Below, one piece after another: positions 1 through 10,888 of a stretch of 64,000 nucleotides of DNA. The stretch comes from Furcasterigmium furcatum (taxonomy: Eukaryota > Ascomycota > Sordariomycetes > Glomerellales > Plectosphaerellaceae): the NCBI GenBank assembly GCA_001599815.1, contig BCIA01000002.1:5925626-5989625 (forward strand), read 5' to 3'. Both the position numbers and the translations under genes were made by a program. A model generated the notes under the pieces. The model had not been told where the DNA came from. It was given only the letters and a program-made list of their open reading frames with translations, and did no database searches. Numbering within the stretch: position 1 is the stretch's first letter; every line of letters begins with the position of its first letter.

Positions 1-200
1 TACGGATCTTGACAACTGGCTGCGAGTAGTCATGTGTATGCTTGTGGATGCAGGTCAGGGCGGAGGATCAACTAATGACGTGTCTGGTCAGGATAATAAT
101 TCTCGAGGGATTTGTAGACGTGCAGTCCCTTCTGTCGGCGTCGGCTGGATGGATGGGGAAATGGGCGGCTGGCAGCACCAAACGAAGTGAGCCAGGGTCG

Positions 201-467
201 CGGCCTTGGTTGGGCTGTCCAACATGTTGAATGACCAACTTGAAAATACCTGCTTGCACTTGCATGGAGACTGCATCTTGTGTTACCAACCATTATGAGG
301 TCGCCGCCTCCGCGTCAAATGAGCGTCGCTAGCTCGGCCTTGGTTGGGCCGTCCAACATGTTGAATGACCAACTTGAAAATACCTGCTTGCACTTGCATG
401 GAGACTGCATCTTGTGTCACCAACCATTGTGAGGTCGCCGCCTCCGCGTTAATGAGCGTCGCTAGCT
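201..467. repeat. 134-bp tandem duplication
   Basis: Two near-identical head-to-tail copies lie at 201-334 and 335-467. Both start CGGCCTTGGTTGGG and both end with GAGCGTCGCTAGCT. They differ at only a few positions (for example GGGCTG versus GGGCCG, and a one-base length change near CGCGT). A few bases after copy 2 (CGGCTT) restart the unit. The high identity suggests a recent duplication. No protein is encoded. Confidence 0.9.
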
Positions 468-490
468 CGGCTTCGTCGGTGTTTAGGATC

Positions 491-529
491 TTCCTCTGAG
501 GACTTCCTCTGAGGACTTCCTCTGAGGAC
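491..529. repeat. 13-bp direct repeat, three perfect copies
   Basis: The unit TTCCTCTGAGGAC occurs three times without gaps. Each unit contains the palindrome TCCTCTGAGGA. It lies just right of the 134-bp duplication, so this spacer is prone to slippage. No function can be assigned. Confidence 0.9.
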
Positions 530-1329
530 TCCCAGTCTAAAAATCCAGCAAGCGACCGAGTGGAGGGAGGTTCTGGCGGCTACATACATACTTGTAGTGC
601 CTCAACACACCTCATGCAAAGTGGAATCTTTGTGAGTGCAAGGATGGCGCGTGACTGGGTGAGGAGAGGCATGTCGGTGAGGGGCACAACCCAATGACGG
701 GCCGTCCCAATGGACCGGTAAACGCTATTCCGTCTTTGCTCAGCGGGTCAAGCGCCCGAGGGAGACCGAGCGAGTCAGGAGCTGAGTTACTGGCCCCTGT
801 TTTGGGCGCGAAGCGTGCCGGTCTCCCCTCCCAAGGTTTTCGTGGATCAGCCGGCGCTTAAAGCACCACATGGTTGGTCATGACAAGCCCATGGCCGCTC
901 GGCATCCGTTCCTGTGCCGTTGAATCCCTTCATACAACTTCCAACCAGCGCCTGGGCGCTGTTGGCAATCAGCCGGCCGGCAGCAGGCACGTCAGCCGGA
1001 GGGTCTCGGGGCTATGACGGGGATCCTTGACGTCCGAGTCCATGACCGCCCACGTCCCCAAATTGATCCCCCAAACCCCGCCTCGGCCACATTGCTTGTC
1101 CTCATCTCTCGCAGGTTTCCCGACCTCCCCCTTCCCCTTCACATACAAGTGCTTCCAGCGCGGCTATCGCCGTTTTCCCTCCGCGTTGTCCTTTCTCCCA
1201 TCGCTTGGTCTTTTGATTTTCTTGGTCCCGCAACGCCGCCAGTGATTGTTCCGGCGCTCGTGGTTCAGACATCGAACTTCCACGAACCTGGAGCTCACAG
1301 ACAGCCCATGGGATCATTCTTGATCGAAT

Positions 1330-4300
1330 ATGCGAATAGGGTGCCTCCAGTTCGCGCCGCAGGTCGGCGACGTGGACAACAACTTGAATCGCGCCGACGC
1401 GGTTCTGAACAAAGCTGATCCACAGGATCTCGACCTCTTGGTTTTGCCCGAGCTGGCCTTTTCTGGTGAGTACATACTCGGCGCAATCGAATGGCCCCTC
1501 TTGACAAACTGAACTTCCCCGGCGAACCACTCTTTGCATGAATACTAACAGACACACAAAGGCTATAACTTCAAGTCCCTCGAGCAGATTTCGCCCTTTC
1601 TTGAACCTTCTGGGTCAGGCATCTCGGCGCTCTGGGCTCGCACCACCGCGCTCAAATACGACTGTTACGTCGCTGTGGGCTATCCTGAGAAGATCGACCC
1701 CACAAACAATTGGCCAACCAGTCCCGAATACTACAATTCCGCCATCATCGTCAATGGAGATGGCGAGACTGTTTCGAACTACCGGAAGACCCATCTCTAC
1801 TATACGGATGAGACATGGGCACTCGAGGGAAGCAATGGATTCTTCGAAGGGCACATCCCTGGTCTCGGAAACACATCCGTGGGTATCTGTAGGTTCTTGC
1901 CATTTTCTGCCATTTGATGAAGCCGCTGACCACATCATACCTAGGCATGGACTTGAAGTAAGCCCTTCACTTCACCCTCACATAAGTTAGGATGGATTGC
2001 TGACTACATTTTCAAGCCCGTACAAGTTCGAGGCTTCTTGGGACGACTTCGAATTCGCCTACCACATACTTGAGTACCAGTCCAATGTTGTCATCATCTC
2101 TATGGCCTGGATGACCCGTGAAGATGGCCGGATGTTCAGCCGCATGCCTAATGAGCCTGACATGGACACTCTGACCTATTGGATCACCCGTCTGGAGCCT
2201 TTGATCAGGTCTGAGGATGACGAAGACGAGATCATTGTCATATTCTGCAATCGCACTGGCATTGAAGGCGAATCCGTATATGCCGGAACCAGCGCTGTCG
2301 TTGGCATCCAGGATGGCGAGGTCAGAGTCTACGGAGTTCTGGGGCGAGGCGAAAAAGAACTCCTTGTTGTCGACACCAACAATCCTCCCTATGCAAAGCT
2401 CATCTATCGACCAGAGAGTGCAACGTCGGCCGCATTTGCGGAGCTCCAGGCCTCAGAGCCTGCCACTTCTCCTAGATCTGCTAGGTCTAAACAATCTCAA
2501 CCGAAATCTCGTCGGCAGTCGAACGCAGCAGACGCCCCCCTTCGACAAGGTTCGCAGAAACCTTCGGCTATGCCCTCGTCATCCATCGATACTAGTGCCA
2601 GTCAGCACAAAAGGCGGGAAAGGCCCAAACCGCAACTCCAGATCCCCGTTCACTCGCCTCAGCAACAGACGCACACAGCTTCAGCGACATCCACCAAGTC
2701 GATGGGTGAGGACATTCCCACTCCTAGCGCCCCGAGCCCAACCCCCTACAACGTTCGGCCCAAAATCACGATCCCGCAATCATCCCAGGAGTCATCATGG
2801 CAGGGGCTGAGTCCCGTACCAATGAGCGCTCAGTCGATCCAATCGGTGCAATCGGTTCAATCGAACGCGTCTACAAGTTCCAGGCGGCCTGAAGACAGCA
2901 CTCCGTATCCTCACAGCAGCGCCCCTTACGGTGGCCCTCAGTTTGGAACCATCTATGGTGGAGATGTCACCATCAGTCGAAAAGGGTTCTCCCCAACCAC
3001 CCCGTTCGAGGACACTTCCCCCGTTGCTATGCGGCATGTTTGGTCCGCCACTAGTGCCCTCGAGACAACGGCCGAGTCCGAAGTTCAAAGCTTAGTTGGC
3101 ATGTCCTCGGCCCGTCAGAGGCCGCCAAGGAGAGCCTTCCAAGACTGGCCACAATTGAAGCCACGAGATGAGAGTGGTACTCAAAGCTCGCCCGCCGGCC
3201 AAAGAGCTAGAACTCCTCAGCCCAAAAGTGCACTGCAAACCAAACGGACGAGTCCAGGACCACCTCCAACTGGACCAGAGAGCCCGCAACATTCGCCACC
3301 AGTCCCAAGTCGCCAAAGGAGCCAAAATCACGAAGCGGAGGAGCCCGAAGCATCCCAAGGTTCAAAATTTCCAACAAGGCCATCTTCGCCCAAGTCCAGG
3401 AATGCTAGTCGCACCGGGAACCGTGACAGATCCGACTCTGCCATGGCCTATCGCAACATTGAGACGGACATTGACCAGCTCCTTGAAACAATTGGACGGA
3501 GAGCTGAGTCTATCAATCGGAGCGGAGGGAGGGACGAATCAGGGCGGCCCTCGTCACGGCGAGGTCACAAGCGCAGCTCGAGCCGCCCCTCGGAAGCCAC
3601 CGCGTCCATCGTGATAGGGGCCAATGCAAATGTCCTTGGACACGAAATCGCCCGATCCCAGACTGGGGATGTGAGCACGGGGCCTCGAGCTGCGCCTCGG
3701 ACAACCTCCCGCCTTGGACAACGTGCCCGCTCTGCATCGTTGTCAGAGGAGACCCGACAAGGACCCAGGTCCCATACACCTGTTCCCTCTGGAGTCTCCA
3801 CGGAGTCGACTTCACGCGGGGTCTCCCGGGGACGGCGGCCGGGGCCTCAAGCACACATTTCCGGCCAGATCGGCATGGACAAGGAGGGAGAGTCCCCTCG
3901 TCCCGGGAGCGCGGTAGGTCGCAGGAAAGAACCTCTCTCTCAACAGCTCGGAATTGAGCGGTCAGTTGATTCCCCTGGGCCAGGAACTGTAAGAGGCCGG
4001 CATGCCCTCGTCTCTAGACACGCCAAATTCGATTCTCCTGCTGATTCGCCCAGGAGCATTGATGGAACGCGAGGCGCCGCCACCAACCGCCACCACTCAG
4101 GCCCAGATACGTCGCCGACACAGCCCGTCGTCGTCGGAGACGTCCAGCATAGCATGGACGAGCCTACAGTCTGTCCCAACTGCTCGACTCAGATCCCCTG
4201 CACCACCAATCCGTCTCCCAAACCGGCCAAGACCTTGTTCAGCGACAGCCAGCCATCCCAGAGGGACGACTCGGTTCTCACCAGAGCACTCGTCCATATC

Positions 4301-4567
4301 GCTAGCCTAAGCACCGAGCGGAGCGCCAGCCTCGACTCACGCGTGTCCCTGTCCGATGGCCCGGCGAGTAGCGAGGCAGAGTCACAGGCCGAAACGTTCG
4401 ACACGTCGGCCACGGGCAGCCCGCCCTTGACACCCGAGTTCATGGACCCCTGCACCCCAAAGGCTATGATCTTCATACAGGGGGATGACTACGAGAAGCC
4501 GCTCCCTCCTAGTCCTGATGACAAGGGCCCATCGCCGGTATGTTTGACGGAGGAGATCACTGTCTGA
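1330..4567 (+). CDS. NTA1: Protein N-terminal amidase (nitrilase superfamily) with long disordered tail
   Basis: Exons 1330-1465, 1562-1888, 1945-1957 and 2017-4567 join in frame to 1008 residues. Nta1 deamidates N-terminal Asn and Gln and so feeds proteins into the Arg/N-degron pathway. The nitrilase Glu-Lys-Cys triad is visible: E41 in VLPELAFSG, K121 in NYRKTHLYY and C155 in VGICMDLNPYKFEA. The catalytic Cys codon is split (T|GC) and the following exon is only 13 nt. The catalytic domain ends near residue 300. About 700 further residues are Ser/Pro/Arg-rich and of low complexity, with one CPNC motif near the end. Yeast Nta1 is about 450 residues and lacks this tail. The start gives a typical N-terminus (MRIGCLQFAP). 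The gene is tail-to-tail with ApsA. Family assignment is firm; the role of the tail is unknown. Confidence 0.9.
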
Positions 4568-5443
4568 GACGGATGTTTATAAACCATTTCTGCGGCAGAG
4601 CACCCACAGATCACGCACGCCAAAGCCGTCGAAACGGTAAGAGCCAGGAAGGGAGGGGTCTGGACGCGCACGCAGGAACGGATAGATAGACCATTTACTT
4701 CATTTCTTACGCCTCTTTTCTACGCGGGATTTTGCTTTGTGGATGAAGATGATACCTCGTTGCATTCTTTCAACGTGTTGTTCCAGCGTTGGTGCTGCGG
4801 GTTGCGGTGTGACCAGGTAGACGGCTGAGATGGAAAAACAATACATGGATTATGACCTGATGCTGTATTCACAAGCTTGATCTGAGGGAGTCACCAAATC
4901 GACACACGCACATCGGGAGATCACTTCAATGTTTCGGTGTTCAGACAAGAAATAAGGAGAGCAAAAACTATGCATTACATTTGGACAACAGGTTCTATGT
5001 GCTCGTATCGCGCGGTCCCCTTCGCAAGAAGCTTTTTTCATGCAAACTCCTGCCGATCAACACCAACGAAGCACAAAAGCACAGCCGAGCGAGCGGTCCC
5101 GGAGAAGCGCGGCCCGGAGAGAGCAGGAACACGCCGTCGACGTCTCCCACCCGTCCCGCCGTGTTTCCCGTGCAGAACGTCACCCGCAGGCCGATTGGAA
5201 AGTGGAGAAAAGGAAACAGTATTCTGGTGTGGTGGTATAGAGGCACCTTTGCAGGCGAACAGGAAAAGGAATGCGCACGTCGTGGCAAGTCGTGAAGGTC
5301 GTCGCGTCTGGCGATAAGCGTCGTAAGGATGAGATAGTTCGATAAATGTGGTGGAACGAGTGACGAGAATGAAACAGGTTGCGACACGGTGTTTTGTGTC
5401 TTGTTTAGGGGGTGTCCCAATCTCGAGAGCCTGCGTAGAGGCC
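4568..5443. other. Convergent 3' spacer
   Basis: This lies between the stop codons of the amidase (+) and ApsA (-), so it should hold both 3' untranslated regions. The short reading frames here are not conserved-looking. Nothing else was recognised. Confidence 0.6.
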
Positions 5444-8400
5444 TCAAGCTCGGGACTTCATCGTGCTCATAGGGGTTGATGATCCCCCGTGTGACCGACC
5501 GAAGCTCGGCCGAGAGCGCTTGGAGACTGAATGGTGGTGAAGTGAGCCGACGTCATGTTTGCCTGTAGCCATGTTAGTCGCAACTCCTGACAGATCTCTC
5601 ATGCTTGCATAGGACACTCACCATCGCAGCAAGCACGGACGTTCTCGAGGCGGTCAGCCTCTCGATCTTGGCGCTCAATCATCTCACGCACGTCTTCCGC
5701 GCTGTCGTGGACCTCGCTGGCCTCATAAATACTGTTGCCATGGTGGCCTTGGGCGCTATTTGTTCGGCTCCGAAGACTCGAAAAGGTTCCGGACAAGACC
5801 TGGCTGCCCTTCCAATATCCGCTGAGTCTGCCCAAGGTGCTTATTGAGGGCCTCTGCGGGGCTGCGTTCTTGTGAGGCGTGGGCGTCAGCGTCGGGATAT
5901 CCATGGACATGTTCATCGCCGGAGATTGGTTTCTTGGGGTTCGAGAGTTGTACGACGAGAGAGACTGCGGCCCCCTAGGTCTGGTCGCCTTCGCGGAGTG
6001 CTCATGGCCGACCTGGGGGTTGAACTCATCAACGTCAGCCTGCGTCAGGTTGCCAACCATCTCCTCGGCATCGTTCTGCCCCTCGTCGCCAGTGCGCAGG
6101 AGAAGGTATGAGAGAGCATTGAACCAGGTCTCGTGTCGTGAACCGGTAGTACAGGTAAACTTGACAGCTCGGCCGGGAGAAATGACGATCAGACTCTTGC
6201 GGTGCAGGCCCGGCGGGTTGGGGTTGTCGTCAGTGACGACCCTAACCGCTTCAATGGGCACACTCTTGGCCTTGAGCTCAGAGCGGCCAGCAGCCGAGGG
6301 GTCCCGGTCGCTCCAGTAGAGGGTTCTGGTATAGGGGTGAACCCAGAAGTAGCGGCGATGCCTCTTTTCGGACATGTCGCCACGTCCGGCCTTGCGGGTG
6401 TACTTCCACAGATACTCGCCGATCATGGTCTGCGTGATGGCCTGGATCATGCGCGGATCCGTGTTGGGACCAAACCCTGCGGCCGCCATGCCCAAGCCAC
6501 CCCCGGGAATGTTGAAGCGCATGTCAACTTCTGAAGCGAACGAGGACACGGACGATCTGCGAGATCGAGCAGAGGCCTTGGTAGGCGAGTGAATGATCGC
6601 GGACCCTTGGGTGATAGAGCCCGTTCTAAGTGCTCGTGGGGTCGGTGTTCCCTTAACGGACGTTGAAGACTGAGGCCTGACGCTGCTTGGAGTACGAGGT
6701 CTCTGGTTCCGCATTGCCGAAGCAGGCCACAGAGGCGGACCCATGACAGTAGTAGTGCTGTGGGATGAGCCAGTTCTAGCGGCCTCGATCCTTTCCCTGT
6801 GGTTTGCGGGCAATGGGGGGAGAGTTTGCAGCGGGGCACGACTGCTGCTTGCACTGCCCGGTCGACGAGGCACGGAGGCATCGGACTGACGATCGACAGA
6901 CGCCTCTCGAGACAAGGCGTAGCCGTTGTCCTGATCCTCAGACAGACGATGTACCCTAACCGTGCCTGGCGAGCCGACGCTGTTGTCCATGGACAACGTC
7001 TTATCGTGGCCCTTCGCCACCTTGGCTTTGAACATCTCGTCAATGGCATATGCGGTCAGTGAAGTTTGCGCGCCTTGATCCGACATTGGCACCGCTGCCT
7101 TGCGGGCGGACCGAGCGTCCGAATTGGCGGAAATTTCCTTGAACGGCCGCTGCGACTCTGGCGTATCTGGCTGCTGGAGGTTGCGGGGGGACTGCCTCGT
7201 GTCATCCTCGGCGATGATCGGCTCCTCCGGCTCCTTGCTCTTGCTTCTCTTGTTGCGTCCCATAGAAGCACCAAACAAGGGCTGGTCTGGGGTCTTGGGC
7301 CGGACCGCTGCGAGGATCGATGCATCTGATTCCCTGGGGAGAATGAACCCATCTCGCCTCGGGCTGCGCGGAGTCAAGGGCCGTGTTTCCACGGAATCGA
7401 TGGCCGAGAACGAGAAGAGAGGCGACAATGTGCCGGGCGTCGGTGGTATGATGGGGGTGACCTCCTCTGACAGTACCGAGGATAGTGTCAGCGAAGGAGG
7501 GAGAGGAATTGGGTCTGCCCGAGGCTCGACATCCCAGGACTGGACAGGCGAATAGCCCAGAGCGGCGGGAAGTGGCTCTGGCTCGGAAACTGGCTCGACA
7601 CCTTGTGATTGAAGTGACGAGAGCGAAAGCACGGGGGCTGCCGGTGCTTCCGGTTCGGCCTCTGCCCGGGGCTCGACAGCCTCTGAGAGAACCGGGGAGT
7701 AGGAGAGGGCAGGCACTGGAGGCTGAATCACAGGCTCGGCCAGGGGCTCGATATCGTGCTCCCAGAGTGGTGAAAGGCTTAGAGGGGCGGGGAGAGGCAG
7801 AGGCACCTCTGGTTCGGCCTGTGGCTCGACAAATTCTGACTGAATGGGAGTGTACCCCAGGACCGGCACAGCAGTAGGAATAGGGGCTGGCTCGGCGATG
7901 GGCTCTACTCCCTCAGAGGTGAGGGTGGAGAGAGACAAGGTCGGTGCAGGAGGAGGGGGGACCACAGGCTCGGCCTTGGGCTCAAGCGACTCGGACACCA
8001 ACGGTGAAAGACCGAGAACAAGAGGTGCGACAATGATTTCTGGCTCAGCCACGGGCTCGACCAGCTCAGACACCAGCGACGAGAACGCCAAAGTAGGTAT
8101 GACTGGTTCGATCTCTGGCTCTGCCTTCGGCTCCACGGTCTCCGACAGGATCGTGGAGAGGCCAAGAACTGGCGGTGGTGGCGGAGGGATTTCCGGTTCG
8201 GTAACCGGCTCGATGGCCTGCGAGTCAACCGGCACAAAGGAGAGTGTCGGAACGGCTGGGACAGGCTCGGGCTCCGCAACAGGGTCAATGATGAGGTGGT
8301 CAAGCGGCGAGTAGTTCAGAACAGCAGGGTCCTCGACAACCGGGACAGGAACCATCGAAGGTGGGACGGGGAACTGAGCCAGCCTGTCGGTCATATCCAA

Positions 8401-10888
8401 GTCATACTGAGCGCCAGCGTCGCTGAAAGTGGACTGCGGTCTGGAGGGGGAGTCCTTGTGGAGAGCAGCCATCTGGATGGGCGCGATCACCGACTCCATG
8501 GTCCTGGGTCTTTCGGCGATTGATGCTGCGTCGTCCTCGACGAAGGCCCCCATGGGCTCAGTCATCGTACCGGAATCTACCATGACGGGGCGAGACGGGC
8601 CCGTTGTGGGAATATCAAGCGAGACCACATCCTTCTTCACGGGGTCGGTCATGATACCGCTGTCGACCATGGCAAGGTTGGGCAGAGGCGGTATGGCAGG
8701 GATGGAAGACGCGTGGCTTCTCGCAACCGACGCCGGAGTCATAGACCTGACGCTGCGGCTTGGAGTGGTAGCGTTGACGGACTCGTCGTCACTGCCTTCC
8801 AGCTCGGCGAGCTCGGCGAAGAGACTCTGCCCGGCTTGTTGGGGTGTGCTGGCGGCGCTGCTGGTAGCGAAGCCGGCCGGGCTGCTCTGGAAGGGTGGCT
8901 CTTCACTAGCCTGCCTAGATCGCCGGTTGAGGAGCCCTCTGCTGACCTTGAGGCGCATCTTCGGCTGTTGCGCGATCGGGGTCTTGATGTCGTTGAAGTC
9001 GAAGTCCTCGTCCCCTGACGTAGACGCGGTGCTGTGGAACGAGTTGCGGTTTCCTGCAAGCGTGAGAGCCTGGGGCCTCCTGGTCCTGTTCCTCGACGGG
9101 CTCTCGGTCTCAGTCATGGCATCGTCGCCAGAGAACTCCTCCGCACCCGTGTGGAAGCCCTCCGTCTCGGTACCACGCTCGTTGGCAGTCTCGAACGCCG
9201 CATCGCTTGTCTCGTTGGCGGTATCGAACTGGTCGCTCGTGTCGGTGGTCTGGGGGTATTCTCCGACGGCAAGCTTGCGAACGGTGGGCGTGGAATGCGT
9301 CGGCGATAGCTTCGGGCTGTTGCTGTCGGTGTGTTCCTCCCATTCAGGGTCATCAAGGAAGACCTCGCTCTTGCTCGAGCGCAGGCCTCCAAGAAGGGCC
9401 TTGGCCGGCTTCTTGAATTCTTTCGAGTCCACCTTACGGCTCCTGCGGTTCGAGCCGATGCCAGAGTCATTGCGCATCTTCTCCAGCTCGTCACGGCTGT
9501 CCTGGAGCATTCTCTTGAGCTCGAGCTTCTCGGTCTTCTCGCGGTGAAGCTGGGAGCGCTGGCTCTGGATGGTTCGCTGGGCGTGGAGCAGGGACGTCTT
9601 GAGGGTCTCCGATTCGAGAACAGAGTGGCGCGGTGTGAACTTGACGGGCGAAGGCGGCGGGGAGTGCTCAGGGGTCACATCGTCGTTGGCGGTCTGGAAG
9701 TCCTCGTCGCTCATGCCCATGTTGCCATCCCGCTCCAGGGTGCGGCCTCGCTGGGATGAGAATGCTCGTGCCAGTTCCTGGTTCTGGTTGGTCAAGTCAT
9801 CGATCTTGCGGTGCAGAGCAGCCCGTTCGGTCTCCGCGAGCGCGGCGTTGCGCTTGGCGGTTCCGAGCTCAATGTCATGGTGCTTGACCGACGACTCGTG
9901 CTCCTCGAGCAGCTTGGAGTGGGAGAGCTTGACCTCGTCGAGCTCCTTTTGTGCTTGGTTCTTCTCGGCCTGGAGGATGTTCAGAGTCTGAGACAGCTTC
10001 TTCTCGCGATCGCCGCTGTCCTTCTGGTTCGCAATGAGCTCGTGGATCTGGGTTTCGAGGTTCCAGTTCTCGTCCTTGTAGCGGTGCTCGCTCTCGTCGA
10101 GGGTCTTGACTCGCTGCTGGAATCCCTCGGCCTCCACCTCCAGTCGTGACCTTTCCGACTTGACATCGCGAAGTTCTTCATCCTTTTCGGCCAAGAGTGC
10201 TTGCAGGTTACGGACCTGGGCGAGCAGGGAGGTGCTGATTTCGGCGGCGAATTCGATGTCGTGGACGCGGTTGGAGGGCTGGTTTCGGAGCTTGCGGTTG
10301 GGGACGCTCAGCTTAGTCGGGGAACCGGTAGCCTGACTCTCAAACTTAGAGGGACTGACAGACCGCTATCACGATTCATTAGCTCTCAAAATGATCCCCC
10401 AGAGCTCAGCCGATTCATGAACTCACTCTTCCACTACGACCCTCGGGCACGTATGGCGAACCCCCGGCGGTCTCATTGCTGGGAACCCTCTGCTTGGGGA
10501 GGAAGGCCCTCGCAGTCTCCCTGGCCACGTCGTTGTACTCCTTCTCAATGTCGGTGAGCTTGGAGCGGAGCTCGGGTGTCAGGTCGCCTTCAGCCTGCAG
10601 CTTCTCGACATCCTTCAGGCGTTCCCTCAGCTCCTTCTGCTGTTGAACGAGAGCGGTGCCCAATTTGCCTGCTTCTGCCATGCGCCGCTCCGTGTCGGCG
10701 AGATGGGCCTCCAAGGCGCGCTTCGCCTGTCCGGGAGAGGAGGCCGGACCCAGGGCGAACAGCTGGTTGTCGAAGTTTGAGTAGCGGTGGTGAGCGGGAG
10801 CGGCAGCAGAGGACGACGGCACGAAGGGGTCGTTCTGCCCATCCACCTCCGCAGGGGGGAAGATGGGCCTGTCGGCAAACGACGCCAT
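5444..10888 (-). CDS. apsA: ApsA/Num1-like cortical anchor protein with PH domain
   Basis: Exons (minus strand) 10888-10427, 10365-5622 and 5562-5444 join in frame to 1774 residues. ApsA/Num1/Mcp5 proteins sit at the cell cortex. They anchor dynein for nuclear movement and tether mitochondria. The N-terminal 400 residues are rich in Lys/Glu/Leu heptads (coiled coil). A central block carries about 12 Pro/Glu repeats. A PH domain near residues 1470-1590 begins with MIGEYLWKYTRK and contains HRRYFWVHPYTRTLYW; in this family it binds the plasma membrane. The first intron (61 nt, GTGAGT...TAG, branch-like GCTAATG) joins SGR to RSVSPSKFES. The last joins CCDG to KHDVGS, a typical family ending. The upstream spacer with CWC24 is a shared divergent promoter region of about 2.1 kb. 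Identity is firm; the first exon is well supported by its acidic coiled-coil content. Confidence 0.92.
7385..8320 (-). repeat. Protein-level repeat array inside ApsA (about 12 units of 23-26 residues)
   Basis: On the minus strand this part of the ApsA exon encodes degenerate tandem units of the pattern LxxSxxxSExVEPxAEPE followed by a Pro-rich linker. Examples are LGLSTILSETVEPKAEPE and LSYSPVLSEAVEPRAEAE. The last units at the C-terminal side are eroded. Num1/ApsA proteins are known to carry internal repeats of variable number and length. The DNA is diverged between units, so copy number is probably not changing quickly. Confidence 0.85.

Larger units (their letters stand above)
1..1329. other. 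Spacer upstream of the amidase gene
   Basis: There is no convincing coding sequence. The small reading frames here are short, overlap on both strands and resemble no known family. The left part holds two tandem repeats (listed separately). The last 300 bases before the amidase start are pyrimidine-rich, as is usual for fungal promoters and 5' leaders. No clear TATA box was seen. Confidence 0.6.

Noticed and set aside
8429..9547. Plus-strand open frame of 372 codons
   Set aside because: Antisense to ApsA, with no motif and no promoter context.
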